Below, piece after piece: positions 5,932 through 11,798 of a stretch of DNA of 13,537 bases. The notes under the pieces are model-generated. The model did no database searches, was not told where the DNA came from, and saw nothing but the letters and a program-made list of their open reading frames with translations. The first letter of the stretch is position 1; each line of letters starts with the position of its first letter. This DNA comes from Paracoccus liaowanqingii (GTDB taxonomy: Bacteria > Pseudomonadota > Alphaproteobacteria > Rhodobacterales > Rhodobacteraceae). A program made the position numbers and the translations under genes. The DNA is taken from contig NZ_CP040756.1 of the NCBI RefSeq assembly GCF_004683865.2, forward strand, positions 1-13,537. The letters run 5' to 3'.

Positions 5932-5985
5932 TGATAGACATCAAACGCTAGCAATAGCATTACATCTAAATTCAGGAGATACTTC

Positions 5986-6972
5986 ATGTTCATGAAGCTT
6001 ATGGGAACCGTCGCCACCACTGCATTGTTGGCCACCGCCAGCGTTGCACAAGAGGCCGCCACTACGCCCCTGGGCGGCGAGGTCATCGTCGATCAGGCCG
6101 ATCCGCAGGTCGAGGTCACCGTCCCCGCACCCGATGTCGATGTCAGCCAGTCGCCTCCCGAAGTCACCGTTGATCAACCCGAGCCGACCGTGACCGTTCA
6201 GCAGGCGCCGCCGCAGGTCGTGGTCGAGCAATGCGCGCCGACCATCACCGTGACCCAGGCTCCGCCGACCGTCACCGTGGACATCCCCGAACCCCGCGTC
6301 GGCGTCCGGATGGCCGATCCCACTGTCCAAGTCACCCAAGGCGAGCCGAGCGTGATGGTCGACACCCCCGCGCCCGTCGTCCGCTACCAGGCGCCCGAGC
6401 CCAATATCGTTGTCAGTGATGCCGAAGCCGAGGTCCGAGTCCAGGAGTCCGAAGCTCAGGTCGACGTAGACGCGGCTGAAGAAGCCCAGGTCAACCTGCG
6501 CACCGCCGAGCCGAACGTGAATGTCCAGGAAGGCGGAGAGGCCGATGTCTCGGTCGAGGAAGCCGAAGCCGAAGTCGAGGTCGTCGAAGGCGGCGAAGCC
6601 AATGTCGACGTGACGCAGGCCGAACCGCAGGTCGACGTGACCGGCGCGCCGATGATGGAAACCGAGATGCGCGACGGCTATCAGGCCGCCGACATGCAGA
6701 TGCTGACGGCGGAAACCGTCGAGGGCGTGGCCATCTATTCCGCCGATGACGAGAACATCGGTCAGGTCAACGACCTGGTGCTGACGGATGACGGCCAGAT
6801 CGAGATGGTCATCGTCGGTGTCGGCGGGTTCTTGGGAATGGGCGAGCGCAACGTGTCGCTGCCGATGGACCAGGTGTCCTTCCAGCAGGCGACCGATGGT
6901 GACGAGATCCGCGGCTTCATCGCCACCGACTCGGCCTCGATCGAGACCATGCCGGAATACGAAGTCGAGTAA
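5986..6972 (+). CDS. Secreted protein with ~20 nonapeptide repeats and PRC-barrel
   Basis: A 328-residue exported protein. Residues 1-21 are a signal peptide (KLMGTVATTALLATASVAQ). From about residue 31 to 220 there are some 20 tandem repeats of nine (occasionally ten) residues, pattern [EPAD]-P/A-x-V-x-V-x-x-x, for example PPEVTVDQP and EPTVTVQQA. The alternating Val suggests short beta strands stacked into a solenoid or rod. The first repeats are Pro-rich and the last ones Glu-rich. Residues about 241-305 form a PRC-barrel (GVAIYSADDENIGQVNDLVL...MVIVGVGGFLGMGERNV), a domain found in many alphaproteobacterial periplasmic stress proteins. The ATG at 5986 has AGGAG eight bases ahead. A single Cys (residue 83) is in the repeats. 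A structural or surface role is likely; the exact function is unknown. A gene for a membrane protein of similar composition follows. Confidence 0.88.
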   Translation: MFMKLMGTVATTALLATASVAQEAATTPLGGEVIVDQADPQVEVTVPAPDVDVSQSPPEVTVDQPEPTVTVQQAPPQVVVEQCAPTITVTQAPPTVTVDIPEPRVGVRMADPTVQVTQGEPSVMVDTPAPVVRYQAPEPNIVVSDAEAEVRVQESEAQVDVDAAEEAQVNLRTAEPNVNVQEGGEADVSVEEAEAEVEVVEGGEANVDVTQAEPQVDVTGAPMMETEMRDGYQAADMQMLTAETVEGVAIYSADDENIGQVNDLVLTDDGQIEMVIVGVGGFLGMGERNVSLPMDQVSFQQATDGDEIRGFIATDSASIETMPEYEVE

Positions 6973-7009
6973 GACGCCCGGCTACGGCGCCTGACACGTT
7001 GCTTCGATG

Positions 7010-7041
7010 GCCCGGCTGCAGTCCTTGGACAGCAGCCGGGC
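7010..7041. terminator. Strong stem-loop after the PRC-barrel gene
   Basis: GCCCGGCTGC (7010-7019) pairs perfectly with GCAGCCGGGC (7032-7041); after one A/A mismatch, GTCC pairs with GGAC around a TT loop. No T-run follows, so it may be a Rho-independent-like pause, an mRNA-stabilising hairpin, or a processing site between the two genes. Confidence 0.6.
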
Positions 7042-7123
7042 CTTGACGACCGACCTTCCCGGCCGACATCCTTCCGCCCTTCCGGCGACGCGGGTGCGGC
7101 CCCCCGCCAGACAGGAGACTTTC

Positions 7124-7570
7124 ATGGCCAAGACCCCCATCAACGACCCGAACCATCCCCGCACGACCGACCCCTATGCCACCGACCGGCCCGCCGAGAC
7201 GGAGAAGAAGTCCAAGGTCCTGCCGATCGTCATCGGCCTAATCGTGCTGGCGATCCTGGCCTATTTCCTTCTGGGCATGATGTCGTCGGATGACGAGGTC
7301 GAGACGACCGATCCGGCCGCCCAGACCCAGATGGACGACACCGCCACCACGCCCTCCCCGGTTGTGGTCGACACGGTTGATCCCGAGCCCGAAGCGGCCC
7401 CCGTGACGGCCCCCGACGTTGACACCGAGGCAGACGCCGCCCCGGCTGGCGTCACCGAAGAGAGCGTGACGGTCGAAATTGTCGATCCTGACGAGACGAC
7501 GGCCCCGATCGAAGGCACCGAGACCACGACGGTCCCGCTGCAAAGCCCGGAGCCCGCTCCGGCGAACTGA
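7124..7570 (+). CDS. Single-span membrane protein with acidic Thr/Pro-rich tail
   Basis: A 148-residue protein: hydrophilic N-terminus (1-31, ending EKKSK), one membrane helix (about 32-51, VLPIVIGLIVLAILAYFLLG), then a long Asp/Glu/Thr/Pro/Val-rich tail (52-148) likely disordered outside the membrane. The ATG at 7124 follows CAGGAGA; the in-frame start at 7007 would lie in the upstream hairpin and is rejected. The positive residues before the helix and acidic tail after it predict a cytoplasmic N-terminus and periplasmic tail. The tail shares the Val/Pro/Glu character of the PRC-barrel protein 150 bases upstream, so they may be coexpressed and act together at the envelope. No family name can be given. 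Confidence 0.82.
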   Translation: MAKTPINDPNHPRTTDPYATDRPAETEKKSKVLPIVIGLIVLAILAYFLLGMMSSDDEVETTDPAAQTQMDDTATTPSPVVVDTVDPEPEAAPVTAPDVDTEADAAPAGVTEESVTVEIVDPDETTAPIEGTETTTVPLQSPEPAPAN

Positions 7571-7598
7571 TCCCGCATTCGAAGTCGTTGATCTGACA

Positions 7599-7645
7599 CG
7601 ACCCCGACTGGCACGCGCCTCAAGTTTTGCAGGCAAAAGGGGTCG
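7599..7645. repeat. Inverted repeat after the membrane-protein gene
   Basis: CGACCCC (7599-7605) pairs with GGGGTCG (7639-7645) across a 33-base loop, right before the 8-bp array. Possibly a weak terminator or an element edge. Confidence 0.35.
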
Positions 7646-7716
7646 AACACGGGAACATGGGAAGATGGGAACATGGGAACATGGGAACATGGGAACATGG
7701 GAACATGGGAACATGG
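7645..7716. repeat. 8-bp tandem repeat array, nine units of GAACATGG
   Basis: Nine contiguous units; seven are exactly GAACATGG (units 2 and 4-9), unit 1 is GAACACGG and unit 3 is GAAGATGG. Total 72 bases. Such arrays change length by slippage. Frames through it in both strands give artificial repeats (MFPCSHVP on the minus strand) and are not genes. It lies between the membrane-protein gene and the relaxase region. Confidence 0.97.
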
Positions 7717-7744
7717 CAGGAAATGCAAACGTAATTTTTTACAC
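7715..7744 (+). repeat. 30-bp motif shared with 923-951
   Basis: Begins at the last bases of the 8-bp array: GGCAGGAAATGCAAACGTAA then six T and ACAC. The copy at 923-951 reads GGCAAGAAGTGCGAACGTAA, GC, TTTACAC. About 24 of 29 positions agree with one indel. Each copy immediately follows a tandem repeat and precedes a GC-rich stretch leading to a mobilisation locus. Confidence 0.7.
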
Positions 7745-7758
7745 TCACCACGCCCCTC

Positions 7759-7808
7759 CGATCCCCGGCCCGCAGCGCCCCCGCAAGGCTGGCAAGGGCC
7801 GGGGATCG
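7759..7808. repeat. 13-bp perfect inverted repeat, possible oriT structure
   Basis: CGATCCCCGGCCC (7759-7771) and GGGCCGGGGATCG (7796-7808) are perfect inverses separated by 24 bases. A second hairpin AGCCGCC-gca-GGCGGCT follows at 7809-7825. Both lie 130-200 bases upstream of the relaxase gene, where a MobV plasmid usually keeps oriT. They could instead form a terminator. Confidence 0.55.
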
Positions 7809-7909
7809 AGCCGCCGCAGGCGGCTTCTCTTCCCCTGGGCGCGACGGCTGATCCATTTGGAAAATGTGCCCTTCCCCCGGAACGGGCGAACGGTATAATT
7901 TGGACGCAG

Positions 7910-7927
7910 GACAAATTGTCTAGTGAG
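7910..7927 (+). promoter_or_regulatory. Candidate nic region of MobV oriT
   Basis: A short near-palindrome GACAAATTGTC (7910-7920) is followed directly by TAGTGAG (7921-7927), which resembles the TAGTGTG sequence nicked in pMV158-type MobV plasmids. It lies 32 bases before the relaxase start. The resemblance is short. Confidence 0.35.
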
Positions 7928-7958
7928 TGCACATTTTTCTTAAATGGAGGGCGCGACG

Positions 7959-9173
7959 ATGGCAAATGCCGTGGATGCGGTGATGGGCAAGCTCGAGGCC
8001 GACAAGCGGCGCAACGGTGGCTCGTGGCCCCGGCCTCCTGTGGGGTCGCGGCGCTTCGCGATCCTCAGGGTCGCCAAGATCAGCGGCAAGGGCAAGATGG
8101 CCGCCGCCGCCCAGCATAACCTGCGTGAACGCGACACCCCGAACGCCCGGCCCGAGGACCGCGGCCGCAACATCCACCTGGCCGGCGCCAGGACGGCAGA
8201 CGAGCTGATGAGGCTCTGGGAAGACCGCGCACCGGAGAAGATCCGCAAGAACGCCGTCCACGCCCTCGAATACGTGGTCACAGCCTCCCCCGAGAAGATG
8301 GCCGAGATGGGCCAGACCAGGAGCGAGGATTACCTGCGCGATGCCCTGACCTGGCTGCAGAACAAGCACGGGGCCAAGAACATCCTCTCCGCCGTGATCC
8401 ACAACGATGAGATCACCCCGCACTTGCAGGTCATGGTGATCCCCCTGGACGAACGCGGCAAGCTGAACGCCCGTGCCCTGGTTGGCGGCAAGCCTCAGCT
8501 CTCCGCCATGCAGACCGATTTCGCCGAACGGGTCGGGGTCAAATACGAGCTGGATCGCGGCATCGAGCGGTCCGGCAGGCGCCATGAGACCATCAGGAGC
8601 TACTACGGACGGGCTACGGAGAACGAGACTTTGACCCTGAGGCTCCCAGAGCGCGCCAGAGGCGGGTTTCTGGGGCGTGGCGGGGAAACAGATGCCGAAT
8701 ACCGGGACAGGCTCTCAGAAGTCGCCTCAGAGGCTGTGAGGGCCGTTGCAGGCCGTCTGGCAGAGGACCGAAACGCCATCGCTCAGGAACTGACCGAAGC
8801 GAAGCTGCGTGCGGCCAACAGCGAGGCCAAGGCCCACAGGCTTGGACGAGACCTCGATGTGCTCGAAGTCGCCTGCAACATTGCCAGATACGACGGGTCT
8901 GATCGGGAGAAGGTCCTGGATCGGTTTCAGGCCCAGTACCTCAAACTTGCTGCCGAACTTCCGGAGGGGGTCCGTGACATCGTCGATGACATTCTCAACG
9001 AGAACGACCGACCAAGCTTCGAGGACATTCAGACGGAGCGCGAAGCTGCGGAACGCCATGCCCGCGAACGGGTCCAGGAACGCGATAGAGCAGCAGAACA
9101 AGAGCGCGAAGCACGCGAGAAAGCCGAACGTCAGCAGGACGAGCGTAAGCGCGATGGTGGTTGGGAGAGGTGA
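7959..9173 (+). CDS. MobV-family relaxase (Mob/Pre type)
   Basis: A 404-residue plasmid mobilisation relaxase, which would nick oriT and lead the strand into a recipient using another element's conjugation pore. MobV motifs are visible: motif I QHNLRERDTPNA (H53, N54, R56), a motif II-like region ALEYVVTASPE (E104), and motif III HNDEITPHLQ (H148, D150, E151, H155), where the third His of the usual HxDExxPHxH is Gln157. Residues about 255-404 are a charged coiled coil (AERHARERVQERDRAAEQERE...). The ATG at 7959 is chosen because GGAGG lies eight bases ahead; the in-frame ATG at 7944 contains that site. The core fold starts only at about residue 31 (RRFAILRVAKI), so the protein carries an N-terminal extension of about 30 residues. 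No T4SS genes are present, so the plasmid is at most mobilisable. Confidence 0.9.
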   Translation: MANAVDAVMGKLEADKRRNGGSWPRPPVGSRRFAILRVAKISGKGKMAAAAQHNLRERDTPNARPEDRGRNIHLAGARTADELMRLWEDRAPEKIRKNAVHALEYVVTASPEKMAEMGQTRSEDYLRDALTWLQNKHGAKNILSAVIHNDEITPHLQVMVIPLDERGKLNARALVGGKPQLSAMQTDFAERVGVKYELDRGIERSGRRHETIRSYYGRATENETLTLRLPERARGGFLGRGGETDAEYRDRLSEVASEAVRAVAGRLAEDRNAIAQELTEAKLRAANSEAKAHRLGRDLDVLEVACNIARYDGSDREKVLDRFQAQYLKLAAELPEGVRDIVDDILNENDRPSFEDIQTEREAAERHARERVQERDRAAEQEREAREKAERQQDERKRDGGWER

Positions 9174-9278
9174 GCAATAACCCCGCAGGTGTGTCAGGGC
9201 GTAGGGGTGAACTAGACCGACTTTTCACAAGCAAATTCTGCCAGTGTCACAAGACGAACGAAGCACATTTCGGGCTGC

Positions 9279-9299
9279 TGTGGATGTCTGCTATCCACA
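9279..9299. promoter_or_regulatory. Inverted pair of DnaA-box-like sites
   Basis: TGTGGAT (9279-9285) and ATCCACA (9293-9299) are perfect inverses with a 7-base spacer; CTATCCACA at 9291-9299 matches the DnaA box TTATCCACA at 8 of 9 bases. It might be part of an origin, though the rep gene is 790 bases away. Confidence 0.35.
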
Positions 9300-9416
9300 T
9301 GGGTCTAAGCGAACGGTGCTTTGAAAGTTCATGCCCCCCTCGCCTGCGACGTGGCCACGATGCGGCTCTAGGGCATGACTGGAACTGTTTTGTCTTGAAA
9401 TAACAATGCCGCGGAC

Positions 9417-9442
9417 GGAACTTGCTTCTTGGCTGCACTGTT
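9417..9442 (+). promoter_or_regulatory. EcfG-like promoter candidate upstream of 22-aa peptide
   Basis: GGAAC (9417-9421), 18 bases, GTT (9440-9442; tGTT). Third such element in the window in front of a small or envelope gene; spacing is at the upper limit of the consensus. Confidence 0.3.
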
Positions 9443-9511
9443 TGCGCTGTGATGCATCATTGTGCTGCTTTCGTGAAAAGCAGTCACAGCGCCGTTTAAA
9501 AGGAACATGCC

Positions 9512-9580
9512 ATGAACCGTATCGTCTATATCGTTGGTCTTGTCGTCGTCGTCCTGCTTGTCCTGTCCTTCCTGGGCTAG
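9512..9580 (+). CDS. 22-residue hydrophobic membrane peptide
   Basis: MNRIVYIVGLVVVVLLVLSFLG: almost the whole peptide is one membrane helix after a short positive N-terminus. Short peptides beginning MNRIVYIVGLVV are, from memory, widespread in alphaproteobacterial genomes and of unknown function. The start has a good AAAAGGA site seven to eight bases ahead (9499-9505). It is too short for most gene finders, but the clean ribosome binding site, the lack of rare features and the recognisable sequence make it credible. A stress-type promoter candidate lies 70 bases upstream, so it may be a small envelope stress protein. Confidence 0.7.
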   Translation: MNRIVYIVGLVVVVLLVLSFLG

Positions 9581-9610
9581 CGTTGAGGAACCACGATAGT
9601 GAATGAAAAT

Positions 9611-9825
9611 TTTGAGGCCGGCACCGGGCAGCTTCATGCGGTTATCTCCTGCATGGCATCGCGCACGCGTGTCTCAATGATCTGACGTTCAGTGCGCCAC
9701 ATCTTGGCACTTGTCTGCATTGAGGCGCGAAAGCATGCCCTGCCACGCCTTCTTCTGCCCCTGTGCATATCCGTGCATTGCGTCATAGCAACCAGGCTAC
9801 GGCCCACCCTTCGGACAATGACCAT
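9611..9825 (-). pseudogene. Frameshifted remnant of two overlapping genes
   Basis: On the minus strand one frame reads YDAMHGYAQGQKKAWQGML (from about 9784) and a second frame continues with QTSAKMWRTERQIIETRVRDAMQE to a TGA at 9634. That stop overlaps the ATG of a further frame (MKLPGAGLK, at 9637) behind a GGAG site, the way genes overlap in operons; this third frame then loses sense after about nine codons. The pattern suggests a frameshifted gene end plus the truncated start of its downstream neighbour. Families not recognised. Confidence 0.3.
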
Positions 9826-10027
9826 CTAGTGCGTGTCCTTACTGATCCGGCGCCTGAGGTTGGAGAAAATCTACGCTTCACCCTGGTCTTCATAGCACCT
9901 GTCAGCCTTCGGATTTTCCTGCCTTCAGGGTCTTTCGTGCTCCATCGCCATCTTACTCTTATGATATATGGATACGCTGGTGCATTTTTCGGGTTTCGGC
10001 CTGTCTACGCTAGCGCATCTCATAGTT

Positions 10028-10073
10028 GACAGTTACTCCACAGGTAACTACCGTTACCCCACAGGTAACTGTC
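10028..10073. promoter_or_regulatory. Paired 18-bp repeats in front of rep (operator or iterons)
   Basis: GTTACTCCACAGGTAACT (10032-10049) and GTTACCCCACAGGTAACT (10053-10070) are direct repeats with a 21-bp period and one mismatch. Each is itself a partial palindrome (GTTAC...GTAAC), and the outer arms GACAGTTAC (10028) and GTAACTGTC (10065-10073) make the whole block an inverted repeat. It ends 10 bases before the rep start codon, so it overlaps the leader and probably binds Rep for autoregulation or initiation. Confidence 0.8.
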
Positions 10074-10083
10074 GGGTGAGGGC

Positions 10084-10809
10084 ATGACTAGAATTCCTAT
10101 CTACGAACTGCGGCGCATGGGCGTGTCTTCCGACGACATTGACCTTGCGAAGGCGACACAAGAAGCGCAGCGCCGGAACGGATCGCCAGTTCAGGACATT
10201 GGTGTGCTAGTCGGTGCTGTCCAGCCACGTCAGAGGCACAACCCGAACCCACCTGCCAGCCTTAACGACAGAGCCATGCGGAAGCGTGGTACCTATGACC
10301 AAGCGGCCCTGTTGCTTGACCAGCAAGCCTTGCAGGAAAGTAGCCCAGAACGGGCAGCCAAGGCGCGTGAAGCGGCGAAGGCGGCGAAAGAGTTGAGCTC
10401 CGCCGCACAGATCGAGTTCGATTTCTTCGGAGGTAACGTGTCGATAGCATTTCAGTATATGGACGCGGTGACAGAAAGGCTCTTCCAGCACGCCAAGACA
10501 CCGGCGCAGGCGAAAGAAGCCATCTCGATCCTTTGGGTGATCTGCCGCCACCTGGGCTGGCAGTCTTACGAGTGCACGAAAACAGCCGCAGAGCTTTGTG
10601 AGATTACCCACACGCAAGCGCCTCACATGGCGACAGCGTTGAAGCTCCTCGAGGACGTGGGGGCCATCCAGCGCGCTAAGCGAGGCCGGACCAAAACGAT
10701 CACGGTAACGCCCGAAGGGGCCTTCCGGGGCAACGTGAACAACCACGCGAAAGCCGTCGAGCGGTATAAGCTGGACGTGATCGAAGGCGGGAAGAGCGCG
10801 CCAGAGTAG
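10084..10809 (+). CDS. rep: Plasmid replication initiator, RepL-like winged-helix type
   Basis: A 241-residue protein. Residues about 145-215 form a winged helix: LWVICRHLGWQSYECTKTAAELCEITHTQAPHMATALKLLEDVGAIQRAKRGRTKTITVTPEGAFRGN. This resembles RepL-type plasmid initiators (an AELxxIT recognition helix, LKxLExxGxIxR, then a beta wing and FxG). Residues 80-105 are an Ala/Glu/Lys helix that could oligomerise; the N-terminus (1-75) is polar and unassigned. The ATG at 10084 follows GGTGAGGG and directly adjoins the paired repeats at 10028-10073, the usual Rep target. It converges with the minus-strand HTH gene, seven bases apart with no terminator between. The only plausible replication gene in the window. 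Assignment to RepL is by pattern only; another winged-helix Rep family is possible. Confidence 0.68.
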   Translation: MTRIPIYELRRMGVSSDDIDLAKATQEAQRRNGSPVQDIGVLVGAVQPRQRHNPNPPASLNDRAMRKRGTYDQAALLLDQQALQESSPERAAKAREAAKAAKELSSAAQIEFDFFGGNVSIAFQYMDAVTERLFQHAKTPAQAKEAISILWVICRHLGWQSYECTKTAAELCEITHTQAPHMATALKLLEDVGAIQRAKRGRTKTITVTPEGAFRGNVNNHAKAVERYKLDVIEGGKSAPE

Positions 10810-10816
10810 ATTGCCT

Positions 10817-11296
10817 CTAGCGGCTGCTGAAAAGTCTCGACCATAAGCCACGGCGAACTGGATGATCCTTGGGCTTGGGTAGCAGCTTCATCATGTCATC
10901 GAGAATGCGCCGCCGTTCCTCGGCCACAGCCTGGGATGCAGCGAGTTCCTGTTCAGCATTTGCTTTGCCAGCACGCAGCGCGTCTAGTTCCGCCTGTGCA
11001 GTCTGTAAACGGCTTTCCAGTGCCCTGATAACTTCCCCTGACAAGCCTTCGATATCGCCCGAATTTTCCTTGGCAAGTGACTGTCCGCTGCCCTCGTCTT
11101 GGCGTGCCATGTTGGCAGGAGAGGGGTCGCGCAGCGCATAGAGCCTGGCTAGTTCAGCCGTGTCGATTTGCCAGCTCTCCGAGCCTCCAGACGTCACCTT
11201 TTCACCGGTAATGGTGCCGTCCCTGAGAGCCTTTTGCAGCGTCGGGCGCGATACATTGAACAGCTTTGCGGCCTTGGAAACGCTTATCAGGGACAT
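10817..11296 (-). CDS. HTH plus coiled-coil plasmid DNA-binding protein
   Basis: A 159-residue protein. Residues 1-55 are an excisionase/MerR-like helix-turn-helix: SVSKAAKLFNVSRPTLQKALRDGTI, then ESWQIDTAELARLY. Residues 85-135 are a coiled coil (EVIRALESRLQTAQAELDALRAGKANAEQELAAS...), and the C-terminus is basic and aromatic (HPVRRGLWSRLF). The layout is that of accessory replication DNA-binding proteins found next to rep on small plasmids (as in Acinetobacter), and is also reminiscent of KfrA-type proteins. Last gene of a probable minus-strand operon with 11361 and 11589. The start has a purine-rich GGGGGTGG site. Confidence 0.72.
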   Translation of the reverse strand: MSLISVSKAAKLFNVSRPTLQKALRDGTITGEKVTSGGSESWQIDTAELARLYALRDPSPANMARQDEGSGQSLAKENSGDIEGLSGEVIRALESRLQTAQAELDALRAGKANAEQELAASQAVAEERRRILDDMMKLLPKPKDHPVRRGLWSRLFSSR

Positions 11297-11360
11297 GGCA
11301 ATCCACCCCCGTAAAGGCGCTGCCCGCTTTTCAGACTAGTTCTTGTCAGGGGGTGGCAAG

Positions 11361-11585
11361 TCACCGACTGGCCTCTAGCTCGGTAACACGCGCGTCTAGA
11401 GACGCTATGCGGTCTTCCAAAGACATGCCTGCCTCATTGCCCTTATATTCGTCTAGAAAAGCCGTGAGATGATCTGAGAATGATGGATTACCCCGTAGCA
11501 ACCATCCAATCCGCAAGAGGGTGTCCCTTGCTTCATGTGGCGCCCTCACATTGATCTGTGGAAAGGGATGCTTGGTGTCAGTCAT
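11361..11585 (-). CDS. Hypothetical 74-aa protein in the rep-opposing operon
   Basis: Not recognised. MTDTKHPFPQINVRAPHEARDTLL... followed by a helical C-terminus (MSLEDRIASLDARVTELEAS, a short coiled coil). The N-terminal QINVRAP-x-EARD-x-L pattern could be a degenerate ribbon-helix-helix (strand then helices). Its ATG comes three bases after the upstream gene's stop, with GGGAG inside that gene's end, so the two are translationally linked. 64 bases separate it from the HTH gene downstream. Confidence 0.68.
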   Translation of the reverse strand: MTDTKHPFPQINVRAPHEARDTLLRIGWLLRGNPSFSDHLTAFLDEYKGNEAGMSLEDRIASLDARVTELEASR

Positions 11586-11588
11586 TGG

Positions 11589-11771
11589 TCAGCTCCCATT
11601 GCCACCGCCAGGGCCGGATAGTTGACCGTTCTCGCGTAGCCATTCCGTCACTAGCTTATCTAGCAATGAGGAAACAGAGCGATGGTCCGACTTAGCGGCT
11701 GCGTCCAGCGCCGCCTTGACTTCGGGCAGAAGTCGAAAAGAGACAGGAACGCCTTTTTGTACCATTTGCAT
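11589..11771 (-). CDS. Ribbon-helix-helix protein (60 aa)
   Basis: First gene of the minus-strand operon. GVPVSFRLLPEVKAALDAAAKSDHRSVSSLLDKLVTEWL is a ribbon-helix-helix pattern: strand PVSFRLL, helix PEVKAALDAAAKS, helix SVSSLLDKLVTEWL, as in Arc/CopG regulators. C-terminal tail is Gly-rich. Start could be the ATG at 11771 or the third codon (11765), both near an AGGGA site. Probably a copy-control or operon repressor; two direct repeats 28-46 bases upstream (11799-11817) are its likely target. Length fits the family. Confidence 0.78.
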   Translation of the reverse strand: MQMVQKGVPVSFRLLPEVKAALDAAAKSDHRSVSSLLDKLVTEWLRENGQLSGPGGGNGS

Positions 11772-11798
11772 GCATCCCTAAACGACGGCTGTAATTCT

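Larger units (their letters stand above)
9174..9511. other. Intergenic region after the relaxase
   Basis: No gene is convincing in this stretch. It contains a DnaA-box-like inverted pair (9279-9299) and an EcfG-like promoter candidate (9417-9442) that would serve the 22-aa peptide gene. Confidence 0.5.
9581..10083. other. Region upstream of rep: gene remnants and likely origin
   Basis: No intact gene. The minus strand of 9600-9825 carries frameshifted coding traces (separate entry). From 9830 to 10025 I see no repeats or motifs that I can name. The last 60 bases hold the paired repeats next to rep. By position this region could contain the replication origin. Confidence 0.4.

Noticed and set aside
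6004..6032. GGAAC-N17-TGTT inside the start of the PRC-barrel gene
   Set aside because: Lies within the coding sequence; taken as a chance match and used to gauge how often the motif occurs at random.
5941..6339. 132-codon minus-strand frame with Gly/Asp/His-rich sequence
   Set aside because: It is the antisense shadow of the repetitive PRC-barrel gene; its repeats only mirror that gene's nonapeptides, and it has no ribosome binding site.
7645..7716. 8-bp array considered as CRISPR
   Set aside because: Units are contiguous with no spacers, and no cas genes are present.
7261..7965. 234-codon minus-strand frame containing MFPCSHVP repeats
   Set aside because: The repeats are the translated 8-bp array and the rest is antisense to the membrane-protein gene; no start signal.
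7920..8585. 221-codon minus-strand frame
   Set aside because: Antisense to the MobV relaxase, whose motifs are clear on the plus strand.
10207..10851. 214-codon minus-strand frame over rep
   Set aside because: Antisense shadow of the winged-helix initiator; no known motif.
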